Translations under genes and position numbers: made by a program
The notes under the pieces: model-generated
Databases searched by the model: none
Told to the model about the DNA's origin: nothing
The model's input: only the letters and a program-made list of their open reading frames with translations
Assembly (NCBI GenBank): GCA_947650365.1
Contig: OX393549.1
Coordinates: 22,935,847-22,999,846 of the forward strand
Direction of reading: 5' to 3'
DNA length: 64,000 nt
DNA from: Chamaelirium japonicum
Taxonomy: Eukaryota > Streptophyta > Magnoliopsida > Liliales > Melanthiaceae
In this document: piece by piece, positions 11,022-22,399 of the stretch
Position numbering within the stretch: position 1 is the first letter of the stretch
How the letters are laid out: every line of letters begins with the position of its first letter

Positions 11022-12017
11022 ACACCCCGCCACAATGGCGGAGGACAACCAACAAAAACAAACCACAACATCCGGCAATGAGATGGAGCACCAGCTTCCT
11101 GAAAATAAAGGAAATACACAACCACCCAGAAACAGACCAAAAATGGAACCACCCACCAGCTCCGGAGGAAGAAACAACATCCCTGCATCTCGGCCTCGGA
11201 GGATGACCCGCAATCGAACTCCGACCTACCGCCGTCGCATCACGCCACCGGGATCCGCTCCACTGAGCAGAGGAGGGGATCATGAGACCTAAATCGAAAC
11301 ATCCGCCACCAGTGAGTCGGGGTTCAGATCAGGCACTCCTGCTGCAATCGATAGGAGGATGTTATCTAAACACCAAGCAGACACCAAGTACCGAAGTATT
11401 TTATCAAAGATCAAAGCATTTGGAACTACATGGGCAATAACATGTTCGTTACTGTAATGTGTAAGAATGGAGAACCTGGGCCCTCTCTCCTTTCCCTTGT
11501 AGATAGGGGCTACTCCGGGCGGCCGGCTTTTTGTTCTCGTCTCGACGGTGTTGCGTGGCGACCTTCTCTCGGGCGACGGGCTCCACTCGGCGTCGGGAGT
11601 ACGGATCTATCGCCGGAGGGTAGATCTGACCCCGGCCCCCTTGTTGAAGTCGGTGGATTTCCAAATCTTGTCGACGAGTGGGTCCCGTTAGCTGTAGTAG
11701 CGGAGGCGTTCGCCTGCGGAAGAGTGGGGCTACTGCAACTCCCTCATCTTGGCCGGGCTGCCGGAGTTGATGGCGGTGGATCGCTTGGTGTTTTGGTTTT
11801 ATTTTTGAGGTTTGTTATTTTTTTTGTTTTCCTGCTCTAGTTATCCCTTGTTCGGGAGCTGCGATGTCTCTGTCGGTGGGCAGAGTTTTGTGTTTCGGCG
11901 GTTGGGTGCGTTGGTGTTGGCAACTTCCCCCGCCTGGAGGCGGTCTTATTCCTGCCAATGGTGGTGGTGGATTTGTATGTTTGCGCCGGCTGTGGCATCT
12001 CTTGGATCGAGGTTGTT
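11022..12017. other. GC-rich unassigned region
   Basis: A + ORF from ATG 11035 to 11292 (85 codons; Gln/Asn/Pro/Arg-rich) and GC-rich ORFs at 11430-11840 have no recognised domain. It may be decayed LINE or LTR sequence. The left part continues the strip broken by the hAT at 9603. Confidence 0.3.
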
Positions 12018-13753
12018 TCCTCAAATAATGGAACAATATCTTGATGGTTATGGGGGGAGATATTGGATGAAACAAAAAGATTTCAGCCATATCTCTCCCA
12101 ACCGCCCCCCTTTGCCTATAAATAGAAGGGGTGGGGGAAGGCATCAAGGGTCGAAAACTAGAGACGCGAAGGCTCTGCAAAGAAAGAGTCTCGCTCTCGA
12201 CGACCGAAGGCTTCACGAGGCATGGCAAGCACATCCTACGGGAATACTTGGCCCTTCAAGTCCTCATCAACGTTAAGACCTTGCACTCGAAGACCAAAGC
12301 TTCGACTCCTCGCACGAAGAAGAAAGCTTGGAGAAGAAGACCCGGAGTCGTCGTCACCCCGACTTCTCCAACGATCTTCATCAACTCTGAAGACGCCATA
12401 AGCAAAGGCCGGAGAAGAAGATCGAAGCCGACAACACCCGTCGTCTTCAACAAAGGCGTCGACTCCTTACACGAAGAAGAAAGTTTGGAGAAGAAGGCCT
12501 GAAGCCGGTGCTACCCCTGCTGTCTTCGTCAACAAAAGCCGACGCTACAACCGTCGTGCGGAGATCGGTGCTACCCCCGCCGTCTTCACCAACAAAGCCG
12601 ACGCTATAACCGTCGTGCGAAGATCGGTGCTACCCCCATCGTCTTCACCAACAAAGCCGACGCTACAACCGTCGTGCGGAGATCGGTGCTACCCCTGCCG
12701 TCTTCACCAACAAAAGTCGATGCTACAACCATCGTGCAGAGATCGGTGCTACCCCCGCCATCTTCACCAACAAAGCCGACGCTACAACCGTCGTGCGGAG
12801 ATCGGTGCTACCCCCGCCGTCTTCACCAACAAAGCCGACGCTATAACCGTCGTGCGGAGATCGATGCTACCCCCGCCGTCTATACCAACAAAAGCCGATG
12901 CTACAACCGTCGCACGGAGATCGGTGCTACCCCCGCCATCTTCAAAAGAAACCTTCAACTCCGCTCACGCCAAAGAGGCTCGGAGAAGAAGAAAAGCCAA
13001 GCCGACGCTACAACCGTCGAGGAAGCCGGAAGAATAAAGAAGCCCTGAAGAAGTAGCCATCGCCGTTCGAGAAGAAGATCGAGTCAAAGCTAAAGCCAAA
13101 GCCAACGCAAGAAGCCAAAGCAGACGCACCGGTAAAGCCTGCGCCAAAGCAACGCACGTGCCAAAACCAAGCAACTATGACGGTCACGAGCAAAGCACCG
13201 CACGTTCTAGCCGATACGACGCGAAGTCTGACAGAACTAAAGCATCGCAAGCCTCTACCCGCCTACGTTCAAGCGCAAGCGCCAAAGCAAAGCAAAAGCC
13301 AGAACCACGCCAAAGCAACGCCGAAGCCAAAAGCCAAAGCCAAAGCCGACGCCAAAAGCACAATCGACGCCGCGAACCGACGATCAAGGACGCCGAGGTC
13401 TAGCAAGGATCGAGGAAGACACGAAGACCGAGGAACGAAACCCAAAACCTCCCTAGCCGAGAAAGCACGAAGCACGGACGGAACAAAATCAACAGCCGAT
13501 ACTCCTTAGCCTCTCAAGAAACCCTCACCCTGTAAAGACCTCTGTCCTGGGCAACCCCTTCAGAGCTCTCGCACGAATACCACGTGGAGACGCGGATCAA
13601 AGGGACCCTCCAGAGGATCTCTCCCATAATCTTCTGATCAAATATTCGCCGCACCCGGACTCGCCACCCCCGAGCCCCCGGGTCCCGGCCACTCTGTAAT
13701 CTCGTGTGATTCGCAATAAAGACGACCCGTATCTTTTTCTGCGCACACAACAC
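12018..13753 (+). repeat. gypsy LTR-like block (solo or truncated LTR)
   Basis: It parallels the 3' LTR at 43262-45309: a GGAGATATT entry, a TATA box CCTATAAATAG near 12115, Lys/Arg-rich low-complexity transcribed sequence, the shared CTGTAAAGACCTCTGTCCTGGGCAACCCCTTCAGAG segment (13532 on), an AATAAAGACGACC polyadenylation-type site (13716 on) and a TTTTTCTGCGC end. The right end at about 13753 (ACAACA) is probable; the left limit is unclear because no match to the first 600 bp of the other LTR is visible. No internal domain adjoins it. Confidence 0.65.
12525..12945 (+). repeat. 59-60 bp tandem repeat, about 7 copies
   Basis: Units carry GCTACAACCGTCGTGCGGAGATCGGTGCTACC followed by the CGCCGTCTTCACCAAC segment and AAAGCCGAC. 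Units differ by a few substitutions and one-base length changes. They create long apparent ORFs in two frames that are not considered genes. A single related unit is present in the other LTR near 44380-44420. Confidence 0.9.
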
Positions 13754-14320
13754 CAAAATCACCCTAAGATTTACACGGAGAGCACCCCCCCCCCCCTTCC
13801 CCGAGCATAGGCCACCACTAGAGAGAAGAGAGAAAGGGAGAGCAAAGGATGAGAGAAGAGAGGATATTTATTTACGCAATATATATACACACACACATAC
13901 ATAAATATGGGATATGATTTACGCAATCTTGTGATGACGTAAATCGTTTACGCCATCTCAAACAATGTAAACCATTACACCATAACAGATGACGTAATTC
14001 AAATTCTTTGCTCTATGACAGATGACGTAATTTAAGGGTACTTAGGGTATTTAAAATTAACGCCCCATCTTTACGCCATCTGTCACGGTGTAAACGATTT
14101 ACGCCATCTAAGATGGCGTACTATTCATTTTTTTATAATTTATAAAATTTTATTTCGTTTATTATAATATTAATATTTTATATATTGTTTTTAAATAATT
14201 TCTGCATTTTTAAGCCATTTGAGATGTTGTAATCTAATTACTCAAATTAGAAACTTTTGTTCTTGTTTTTATAATATTTTATTTTTTAAAACCTTATGTT
14301 TTTGTTACAAAGCCAATTTT
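13754..14320. other. repeat cluster upstream of ADF
   Basis: Between 13915 and 14115 the word TTTACGCCATCT and its inverse AGATGRCGTAAA recur about nine times in both orientations, like subterminal motifs of a DNA transposon. No paired ends were found. The rest is AT-rich. Confidence 0.4.
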
Positions 14321-14321
14321 T

Positions 14322-14487
14322 TAATAGAGTAATAGTATTTGAACAATCTCTATCGCACAAATCAGACCCATGCCTGGCTGTAGGGCTCAGAGCTGGCATT
14401 CGCACCAAGTGGGCCCGCCACCTGGGCATGGGTCTGGTCTGTCGAAGTTTTTGTCGATGCAGATTGTTCAACTAGCGTTACTTTTCT
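14322..14487. mobile_element. MITE-like inverted repeat in ADF upstream region
   Basis: Left arm AGTAATAGTATTTGAACAATCT and right arm (inverse) AGTAACGCTAGTTGAACAATCT are followed on each side by CAGACCCATGCC. The pair is about 230 bp upstream of the ADF start codon. Exact ends and TSD are not clear. Confidence 0.55.
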
Positions 14488-14717
14488 AATATTCTCAGGT
14501 GTGCGAGCACGAGGTGGGTGCGTTAATAGCAAAAGCGGGGCGCGATAATTGGTACCCACCACCCGGAACCGGACACCATTATCTCCCCCTCCGATCACCT
14601 AACCGAGCGGATGCTCGCCCCGGCTCTGTGATTTCGGACCCTATTTCTCCTCTCCGGGAAGAGGAGATCCCTACATTCTCTCCGAACATCTCGTCGCCTG
14701 TCGCGCCGATCGCCGCC

Positions 14718-15839
14718 ATGGTATGCCCTAACTTCCCTCACTGCTCAGTTCCCCCTCAGTTCTCGTCTTCAACGCCCGATCTGTGATCGATCACTGGCCT
14801 TTCTGATGACTGTTCGCCATATTGAGTTTTTTTTTTCCCGTTAGCATATAGATCTGATCTGATTCGATTCCGCTTGTCTCTACTCAAGTGATCCAATCAT
14901 GCGAATCGCTCTAGTTTTCCCCAATTTTCGATCGAATTTCTCTTCGTGTAAGTAGGATGAGTTTTAGATCCTGTTTTTTTTTTAAAAAAATTCTGCTTCG
15001 TGTAAGTAGGATGAATTTTAGATCCTGTTTTTTTTTTTTTAAAAAATTCTGTTTCGATCGATCAGGCCAACGCGGCGTCAGGGATGGCTGTGAACGATGA
15101 ATGCAAGCTGAAGTTTCTGGAGCTGAAGGCGAAGAGGACGCACCGCTTCATAGTTTACAAGATCGATGAGAAGCTGAAGCAAGTCATGGTGGAGAAGGTC
15201 GGCGAGCCCGCACTGACCTATGAGGATTTCGCTGCCAGCCTCCCGGCGAATGAGTGCCGATATGCGATATACGACTTCGATTTCGTCACCGAGGAGAATT
15301 GCCAGAAAAGCAAGATCTTCTTCATCGCGTGGTAAAGATCTGCTGCTTGATCTCTAGAAATTTTTTTTTGGGTTATTTTGACTTTGCCCCCCAAATTTTG
15401 ACTTGAATTAGACTTTACCCCCCACATTTTCATTAATTAGACTTACCCCCCAAAACTAACTGTTCCGTCAGCTCACCCCCCAAAACGTTATTTCTTTTCC
15501 GTCAGCTCACCCTTTCTCTTAGATGGTGAGCTGACGGAACAGTTAGTTTTGGGGGGTAAAGTCTAATTAATGAAAATGTGGGGGGTAAAGTCTAATTCAA
15601 GGCAAAATTTGGGGGGCAAATTCAAAATAACCCTTTTTTTTTAAAAAAAAACCTGTATCTAGATTACAGCCGCCTTTTTTCCTTGAAGGTCTCCTGATTC
15701 GTCGAGAGTGAGAAGTAAGATGCTTTATGCGAGCTCCAAGGATAGATTCAGGAGGGAGTTGGATGGTATCCAGGTGGAATTGCAAGCGACCGATCCGACG
15801 GAGATGGGCCTCGATGTCATCAAAGGTCGTGCCAGTTGA
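14718..15839 (+). CDS. ADF: actin-depolymerizing factor (ADF/cofilin), 3 coding exons
   Basis: Join 14718-14720, 15066-15331 and 15689-15839: 420 nt, 139 aa, the usual plant ADF length. Exon 1 contributes only the start Met, a hallmark of plant ADF genes; intron 1 is GT-AG after ATG. Exon 2 encodes [11 protein letters not shown] through KSKIFFIAW; exon 3 starts at [11 protein letters not shown] and ends [10 protein letters not shown]. The TGG Trp codon is split (phase 2). The protein has the ADF-H domain, the N-terminal Ser region that plants phosphorylate, and the long actin-binding helix [15 protein letters not shown] (about residues 98-112). It binds G- and F-actin, severs and depolymerises filaments in the cytoplasm. 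No disruptions were found. The MITE in intron 2 does not touch the splice sites. The 5' UTR and promoter were not delimited. Confidence 0.95.
14942..15051 (+). repeat. tandem duplication in ADF intron 1
   Basis: Two copies of a 54-56 bp unit (CTTCGTGTAAGTAGGATGA, then TTTTAGATCCTG, then T and A runs and TTCTG) lie back to back at 14942-14995 and 14996-15051, just upstream of the splice acceptor at 15064-15065. They differ by one substitution and the T/A run lengths. Confidence 0.9.
15370..15633. mobile_element. foldback MITE in ADF intron 2
   Basis: The two arms are almost perfect inverses: each runs GGGTTATTTTGA, TTTGCCCCCCAAATTTTG, TTGAATTAGACTTTACCCCCC, ACATTTTCATTAATTAG, then AACTGTTCCGTCAGCTCACC. 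Only a short central segment (about 15495-15515) is unpaired. The ends abut T runs, so the TSD cannot be read. High arm identity suggests recent insertion. Confidence 0.85.
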
Positions 15840-16536
15840 GTATGTGTTCTGCCCCCAATGGAAGCTTCCTCCTCCCTGCAATCCGGATGCTATAGTGAAT
15901 TTCCTCGATTTACTATGTGCTTTTCATTCAGGTCATGTTCTTGTCTAAATTCCTCTGATTGCTGCGTGTTACATCGTATGATCTGTTATTCTGTGGAACC
16001 TATTTTACTTGTGGCCCTTGTGGGTGACCATTTGTAGCCCGATTTCTACATGCTAACGGTTTTGTGGGGGTAGCCGGGTGGGCGGCCGCTGATGTTATTC
16101 AGCCGCGTCGCAATGAATGCTTGACCATTCTAATGTTAATTTTGATCTGGCATGCAAGTATTGTGGGGCTTTGTATCAGAATCCGTGAAAACCAGGGTAT
16201 TTCGGTGAATATTGCGGGATTTTTGGGACAGCTTTACACAGAGAAGATTTTGGCGGATTTTGGTATCCTGGAAAAGCATATGCTAATATGCTATTCCACC
16301 ATTTCCTTTTGGTGCACACATCTTTGAAATCCCAAGACTTCTTAGTTATTACTGGATCCTTGCCATAGTCGTTTACAAGCTTATGTTTGAAGAGATTACA
16401 TCTGATGTTTCTTTGCTTAGGTTTTGTTGACGGATTTTATTTAGATGTGTTTCGTTCTTTCTCCTTGATCGATGTGGAAATAGGAAGGGGCATATGTCAA
16501 CCCCATATGCTAGATGGCGAATTCGTCCTTTTTTTT
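15840..16536 (+). other. ADF 3' flank
   Basis: Presumed 3' UTR and downstream sequence. No clear AATAAA was singled out. The ORFs at 16064-16327 and 16387-16569 lack recognisable motifs. Confidence 0.4.
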
Positions 16537-16791
16537 AGGGAAATTTATTCACACCCCAAAAATATGTAATTAGCCCCAATTTCCAACAAACTTGAACACA
16601 CCCCGTTTTCTTTGATCATACCCCATTCCTATCCCAAAAATACCCTTCCCTCTTACACCCCACCTTGATACACCAAGTTAAATGGCCCGCCCCACCCAGA
16701 TCATACCCCATTCCTTTTAGATGTTGAAGCCCCATGATGATAGAAGGGGGGGGATTTTCATCATGATATCAGCTGCCGTTCATTGATGGCT

Positions 16792-16865
<74 letters not shown>

Positions 16866-17013
16866 CTTCTTTTTCCATTGCTAGAGGGGTTAGATCTCCT
16901 AAGGAGAAATCTGATCAGGGGAATGGTATTTAGAAAATTCTGAGTAAGTTAATGTGAAACGGATAGGAGACGGGGAGTTAGTTACGGATTTTTGGGGTAT
17001 GACAAAATTTTTC
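16537..17013. mobile_element. MITE-like inverted repeat with internal (GA)n
   Basis: Left end GGGAAATTTATTCACACCCCAAAAAT and the inverse of the right end GGAAAAATTTTGTCATACCCCAAAAAT pair, continuing into TAATTAGCCCC-like arms. A (GA)n run occupies 16793-16862. TSD is not resolved. Confidence 0.55.
16793..16862. repeat. (GA)n microsatellite
   Basis: About 35 uninterrupted GA dinucleotides. Confidence 0.98.
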
Positions 17014-18304
17014 CTTTTTTTAGTTAATTACTTAATTGCCGATGTTATCAGATATTAATGGAGAATTCAATGTTCGTGTTTATTGTTAACTTGAGACCAT
17101 GTGGTTTGAAAGGGTAAGTTAGAGTTTGCTTAGTAATCGTACGCTATAGGATGTAGTCACGAAAATCGATTTAGATGTGTTGCGATTCCCATGGCCTCAA
17201 AACCAGTGATGAGAGGGAGGGGGCAAAAATATATAAAGACGTGGAACTCCCACCCCATTACCGATGTGGGACTATTCTTAACAAGATGTGATTGTGCTAT
17301 GAATGTCAAAGAATGTTGTAGTTGAAGAGATGATCTTAGATTATGAGAGGTTACAACTATGATTTATTTATCTTTTTCATTTGTTAATTAGTTTGCTTTG
17401 TTATGTTGGGAGAGACCTAGGGTTGATATTGGGAGTGATGGCTTGGAGCATTCGGAAGGAAATGAAAATATTGGGAGTGATGGCTTGGTGGATGGGAGCT
17501 ACCAGGGGAGAGGATCTACACTTTACAAAGAGGCAAAGCTGGTTACAATTTTTTGGAGAGGAGTAATTATAAGTTCCTGCTTCAGACTAAACTTTGATCA
17601 TATCAGGTACAAAGGCCATCAGGTATTGCTGTTTAGCTGAAGAATCAGGTTGCAACTCATATCACAAGCTCGACTATATGAAGATTTGTTATGGCCTTGT
17701 GCTCTCATGTGGTTACCGAGGAGGATGGTTTGTCGAAAAAATTATTAGGCTGAAGAGAAGTAATCTTACAAAATTAGGGTGTGGGTTGTTTACTCGTAGA
17801 AACTGAAGATCCAAATCTTGGATCTGGAAGGGAGTGTTCGAAGTGGCTGGCTGGTTTTTAGAATTTGGAAGGGAGTTTTTGAAGCGGTGGGCCTCGTAAT
17901 GTGATCGCTTTTCAAGTTGGGAAGGTGAACAAAATGTCACTCACAATGGACGGCGTTTAGATCGATAGGTGTGTGCAGTGAAAGTAAGGTCATGAACAAC
18001 TTTTACCATTGAGGATTCTGCAGTCATGAGTGTTCTTACAAGTTGTATCTCTATATTGTTTGGATTGGAGTTAAGTGGTGATTGGTACTTGGTAGTATAT
18101 ACGATGTTCGTAGTGGTTTTGTTGATAGTTCTGAGTTAGGGTTTTAATTCCACCCCTCTCCTCCTCACTTAGAAAGAAGATGAACAGCTGTTCAGGAGAA
18201 TGACATGGCTCACTTTTGTATTGCTGAAGAGATGTATTAGACTTAAAACTCATATTTGGTGTCGGCTCCACTCGATTATCATAGGTTATTTCATATGAAG
18301 ATAA
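17014..18304. other. intergenic sequence, no recognised gene
   Basis: Short ORFs only. Small local duplications occur at 17427-17500 (ATTGGGAGTGATGGCTTGG twice) and 17815-17880 (TGGAAGGGAGT twice). The GATGTGGGACTATTC strip near 17264 resembles plant LTR sequence, but no element could be delimited. Confidence 0.3.
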
Positions 18305-18661
18305 GAGCATCTCCAACCTGACTCCTAATTGGGAGCGGGTGTTGGGAGATCCTAAGGAACTCCCAACTATTCAAACTTGTTCCTATCGAGGAGCTCCTCT
18401 CCAACCGACTCCCAACTATGAGCTCCTAGCAAATTTCAACCTTAACCCCTCATAGGTTGCAGATAAGGAGGACATCAATGTAAATAAACCTTGGTGTAAT
18501 TTTTTTATATCAGTGGGGTTTTTTTTTTGGGTGGGGGGGAGGGGGGCGCTAGTTGGGAGCTCTGAAGCTGCTCTGATCTTTGCCCATGGGAGGGTGCGAT
18601 TAGCGCTCAGAACGCCACAAAATCCTTCAGAATATGGATCGGAGTCTGGTTGGAGATTCTC
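18305..18661. mobile_element. MITE with GAGCATCTCCAACC ends
   Basis: GAGCATCTCCAACCTGACTCC at the left pairs with the inverse of the right end, GAGAATCTCCAACCAGACTCC. This terminal sequence recurs in the foldback element at 23467-24121. TSD is not clear. Confidence 0.6.
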
Positions 18662-18872
18662 TAACTAGTTGGAGGGCTTCTGCTAATGCAGCAATCCCTG
18701 GTGGTTTTAATGAAGAATAGCCTAGCTGGACTGTTGTGGCTAGCTTGTTTTGCCTGTTAGTGTCGTCTCTACAAGTTCCACATTCTCAAGCTGGAAAATG
18801 TGGGCCTGCAATGTGTCTTGCTGAGGCAATTTGGGTTTTAATCAGGGTGGTAAATGTCCATTTCGGTTGGTC

Positions 18873-18923
<51 letters not shown>

Positions 18924-19209
18924 AAGGTGTGGTCGGAGCCGTCTGATGCACTGGCTGTGTGCATCTGATACACGGAGTGGTGCATCGGATGATTGCGGAC
19001 CGCAGCTAAGCATTCCTCATTCAAATATATCTATAAAAAGTGAAATGTGATGGTATTTTATTTATTTTTGGTAATCAAAGCTAATCCACTATTTAACTGA
19101 ACTAGCAGACCCTATTACTTTTTTTTTTTTTAGGAACTATCGCGGTTCTATTGAGGGCACCCCAGCCCAGGAATTATGAATTATAATATCGTTATTCAAT
19201 TGTCTCACC
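18662..19209. other. intergenic with (GA)n
   Basis: A (GA)n run lies at 18875-18919. The ORF crossing it at 18736-19050 is a repeat artefact. Nothing else was recognised. Confidence 0.4.
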
Positions 19210-19960
19210 TCAGAAGACAATAGACAAAATACAATCATGGGTAAAAGCCAGAGAAAAGGCGATCCGTTCCCGAATTGTAAACTTCTCTATCTCATCAGCA
19301 CATCGATTCTGGTTTCGCATGACATGGGTTAACCAACACTTAGTAAAGTTCCGGGCGATATGCCAGCAGACCTTATTACAGATTTCTTCATTCACAGCTT
19401 TACTAGTGTCATCAGATCTAATCTGTAATAGAGAACTAGGGAAGCTACCGATAAACCCTCCTCGCCTGGCCAACCTGCAGCCCGATTTCCTTCCCTGGCG
19501 ATATGAGAGGCCCTTGCACAGTATATTTGTACCAAAAGCAATCGGCCTCAAGGTCCTATGATTATATATCCCTAGATCTTTCCAAATCTCCATCTTGGTC
19601 TTTTTCAGCAGATCAATTATGTGCTTCTGTTGGGACAAAAAAAGTCCCTGAGTAGAGCAAATGACTTCAACACCGAAGAAGTAACGGAGCGGATGAAAAT
19701 CTTTAATGACAAAGCAAAGCTGAAGCTTACAAATCAAATCTTGAATACATGCGATGTCAGATCCTGTGATCATGATATCATCCATATAAACTGGGATAAA
19801 ACAATTCTGATATCCTCTCGATACCCTTGTGTGTTCGACATGCTTTACCTCGAAAATCCACTTGCATACAACTACATTCATGTGAGGCGACGAGGGTACC
19901 AAAGTCCATGTTCCATTCGTGTGAGGCAGGAATAAATATGGCAGTGTTGGCATCGTCGGC
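19210..19960 (-). pseudogene. chimeric retroelement relic: copia RT piece plus RNase H-like piece
   Basis: On the minus strand the frame starts in copia RT (NGTWTLVP, CKWIFEVK), jumps over most of the RT core directly to the catalytic strand YMDDIMITGSD, then continues FFGVEV and GLFLSQQKHI. Further downstream a different module reads like a non-LTR RNase H C-terminus (SDDTSKAVN, then WLTHVMRNQNRCADEIEKF). The middle of the RT is deleted and the two modules are joined in one frame. The same open frame extends upstream into AT-rich repeat (to 20322) by chance. Non-functional; the RNase H assignment is less certain than the RT one. Confidence 0.7.
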
Positions 19961-20330
19961 GTACGGCGAAAATAATAATGTAAAAAGAGTATGTTGTGCA
20001 GTGAAAAAAGAATTGTGGAGAAATATTGTACAAATATAATTTTATATAGATAATATATTATAAAGCAAATAATGTAGAGATAATTCTGTATAGAGAATGT
20101 TATATAGAGAGAGAAAATACTATAGAAGGAGAATGCTATAAAGAATGAATGTTGTAGAGAAAGAATATTGTAGAGGAATGGTATTAAGAGAGGATATTTT
20201 AAAAAAAAACTATTATATAAAAAATAATTCGTAGAGAAAACATTATAAAGAGAAGATGACATAAGGAATGTATACCCCGAATGCTGTAAAAAGAGAATAC
20301 ATGACAAAACAATTATATCCATTTAAACAA
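19961..20330 (-). repeat. degenerate CTCTAYAAYATT repeat tract (minus orientation)
   Basis: Loose repeats of the theme TTGTAGAGAAAGAATAT/TATAGAGAATG. The same theme appears in the inverse orientation at 29640-30235, and in both orientations at 27940-28235. Period is irregular (10-20 bp). Confidence 0.65.
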
Positions 20331-21360
20331 AAATCATCCTAATTTTTTTGTACAAAAACCACCAATGTAGGAGCTGTAGAAATAAGTGGTGCGATTAGAG
20401 CTGGCAAACGAGTTAGGATTGATGGATTAAGATGTCTCAAACCCCAACCCTACCCTTTTGTTAAAGAGGTCAATCTTCCCAACCCTAACCTGTCCAAACC
20501 TATAAATCAAAGCTTACACTAAATTAAATTATTTAACTTTTCATCTAAAATTGCATAACATTCACATATCAAAAATAATAAGTTATCATTCACTGATAAA
20601 AAATAAGAATCAATGCAAATCGTTTTAAAGTAATTAAAATTTTAAAATTGCCAAACCTTATACATGAATTCAAATAAAAACTAAGTTAATGGCTCAAATC
20701 CTCAATTTTATATGGCAACCTTGTTCGCAAACGACATTATAATTAGTCCCTTTCACTATTAGACTTTACAAGTACACCTATCATCAATTGATTAGGCTAT
20801 ATCAAAATCCGATCCATTAAGATAACAGGTAATTGAATTCAAATTGTTATAAAATCATCTGATTAAAATACCCAATTAATATTCATTTAACTACGAATCT
20901 TGATCGTTGAGAAGTCCACATCAAACAGATGTGACATAGTTGAGCATGAATCTGCAAAAGAACAATGGATGGATTCCGGGTTGCAACTTGGGCAGGCCAA
21001 CCCAAGCCCAACCCGATTTTTTCCGGGTTTGGGTTGAGATTTTGCCTTCCTTGAATTCAACCTGACTTGAATTCAGACTGACTTGAATTCAGACTGGGTT
21101 TAAATTATTCAACCTGACTTGAATTCAGACTGGGCATGGGCAGGGGTATCGGCAACCCGACCCCTATATTCAATATTAATATACATAAAGATGTGGGATC
21201 ATATGGAGCAATGGGAAATGAACTTTTGTTATATTTTGATAATGCAAAACAGAACCTGATACTTGGGATTTTACTTTAATTTAGAACATGTCTTTATTTA
21301 AGTTTAAAAGTTATTATGCTTTCATGTTTGATTGCTAATGTCAAATGGTCTTTTTCAGCA
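20331..21360. other. AT-rich intergenic, no recognised gene
   Basis: Contains a small direct repeat of GACTTGAATTCAGACTG (three copies at about 21061-21133). GGCAAACGAG near 20400 hints at another hAT-like end, but no partner end with TSD was found. Confidence 0.3.
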
Positions 21361-21368
21361 TTAGAAAT

Positions 21369-21885
21369 TAGGAGTGGGACTTGGGCGGGTCTGACCCGAA
21401 CCCAACCCATGGGCAAAGCTGGTTAAAAACTTGGACGGATTTAGACAAAAAAAGATCAACCCGAAGAACCCAAGGAAGTGACACTAAGGATGAATGCTTT
21501 GATAGTTTTTTTTTATAGAAATCGAAGACTGCCTATTTGATGTTGAATGGTAAGAATTTGTTTGAAATATGTGAGGATATGGGTTGGACTTTATGTTTTC
21601 GTTATGCAAATCAAAGATTTTTTTTATCCAATTCAAAATTTTGTTAGATTTTTTTTTCATCTATTTATGTGCACAAGCATTTCTAATTGGGCAACCTGGC
21701 CAACCCGCTTATTATTTTGCAAATTGGGCAACCCGAGCAAACCAAGGAACCCAAGGAACTAGAATGGGCTAGCACAGGTTGGGCTTCCACGGATTCCCCG
21801 GGTTCCATGGGCACAACGGGCAAAGGTTTGTGCAAGTCGGGCTGGGCATGGGCAGACCCTTCAACCCGCCCAACTCCCACCCCTA
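21369..21885. mobile_element. hAT-like non-autonomous element, copy A
   Basis: Left end TAGGAGTGGGACTTGGGCGGGT and right end (inverse) TAGGGGTGGGAGTTGGGCGGGT form the TIR. A perfect 8-bp direct repeat TTAGAAAT flanks it (21361-21368, 21886-21893). 517 bp, no ORF of note. A second family member lies at 25367-26014. Confidence 0.85.
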
Positions 21886-21893
21886 TTAGAAAT

Positions 21894-22202
21894 GCTCTTG
21901 AATGATTTCTAGAAATAAATTAGACTATTAAAATAAATTACAAATTATCTAATTTTATTCATTCCCCCTCTCAATTTTTCCAAATCTAGCTAGCGCAACC
22001 CTCCAAGGACAATTAAAGAAAAATGATCTCATATTTTAAGGACCACCGGTTGAAGACAATTTATTCAGCCAAAGTTTACATCTTTTTTAAGATGGGGTGT
22101 CCGAGCATCTAAATGCAATTGCCACATAAATCAATGGAAAATGCCAGAATCTCAGCTCGTAGTCAATCTCGGCAACGTACAGCACTGAAGACGCTATCGA
22201 AT
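21894..22202. other. AT-rich spacer, no recognised gene
   Basis: No ORF or repeat assigned. Confidence 0.3.
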
Positions 22203-22340
22203 CAAGCGCATCAGAGACTCTAATTTGTTGCCTCTCTGTCTCTATATCTATCTACTTTCTTGGAATAGCCAAAATAAATAAAGGTTTGGAAAATAATATG
22301 AAAGAAAAAAAAAGACTCAGATACTAATTCGAAGATCATT
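22203..22340 (+). repeat. duplicated segment, copy 1
   Basis: CAAGCGCATCAGAGACTCT through AAAATAATATGAAAG and CTCAGATACT to GATTCGAAGAT matches 24342-24470 in the same orientation, with differences in the TCTCTC tract. It flanks the GNA1-like relics on either side. Confidence 0.75.
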
Positions 22341-22399
22341 CAATAAAGTTCATCAGACTCTAAACTGGACGACAATCTCATACTGATCCAACCGGATTT

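Noticed and set aside
11035-11292. 85-codon ORF MAEDNQQKQT as a host gene
   Set aside because: Low-complexity Gln/Pro/Arg composition, no recognised domain, and it lies in sequence that was continuous with non-coding DNA before the hAT insertion; kept only as an unassigned region.
13815-13825. CACTA start near ADF
   Set aside because: CACTAGAGAG lacks a matching TAGTG end or TSD nearby; a chance pentamer.
20395-21165. Possible hAT-like element starting TAGAGCTGGCAAAC and ending GGCAACCCGACCCCTA
   Set aside because: The ends pair poorly and no 8-bp direct repeat is present.
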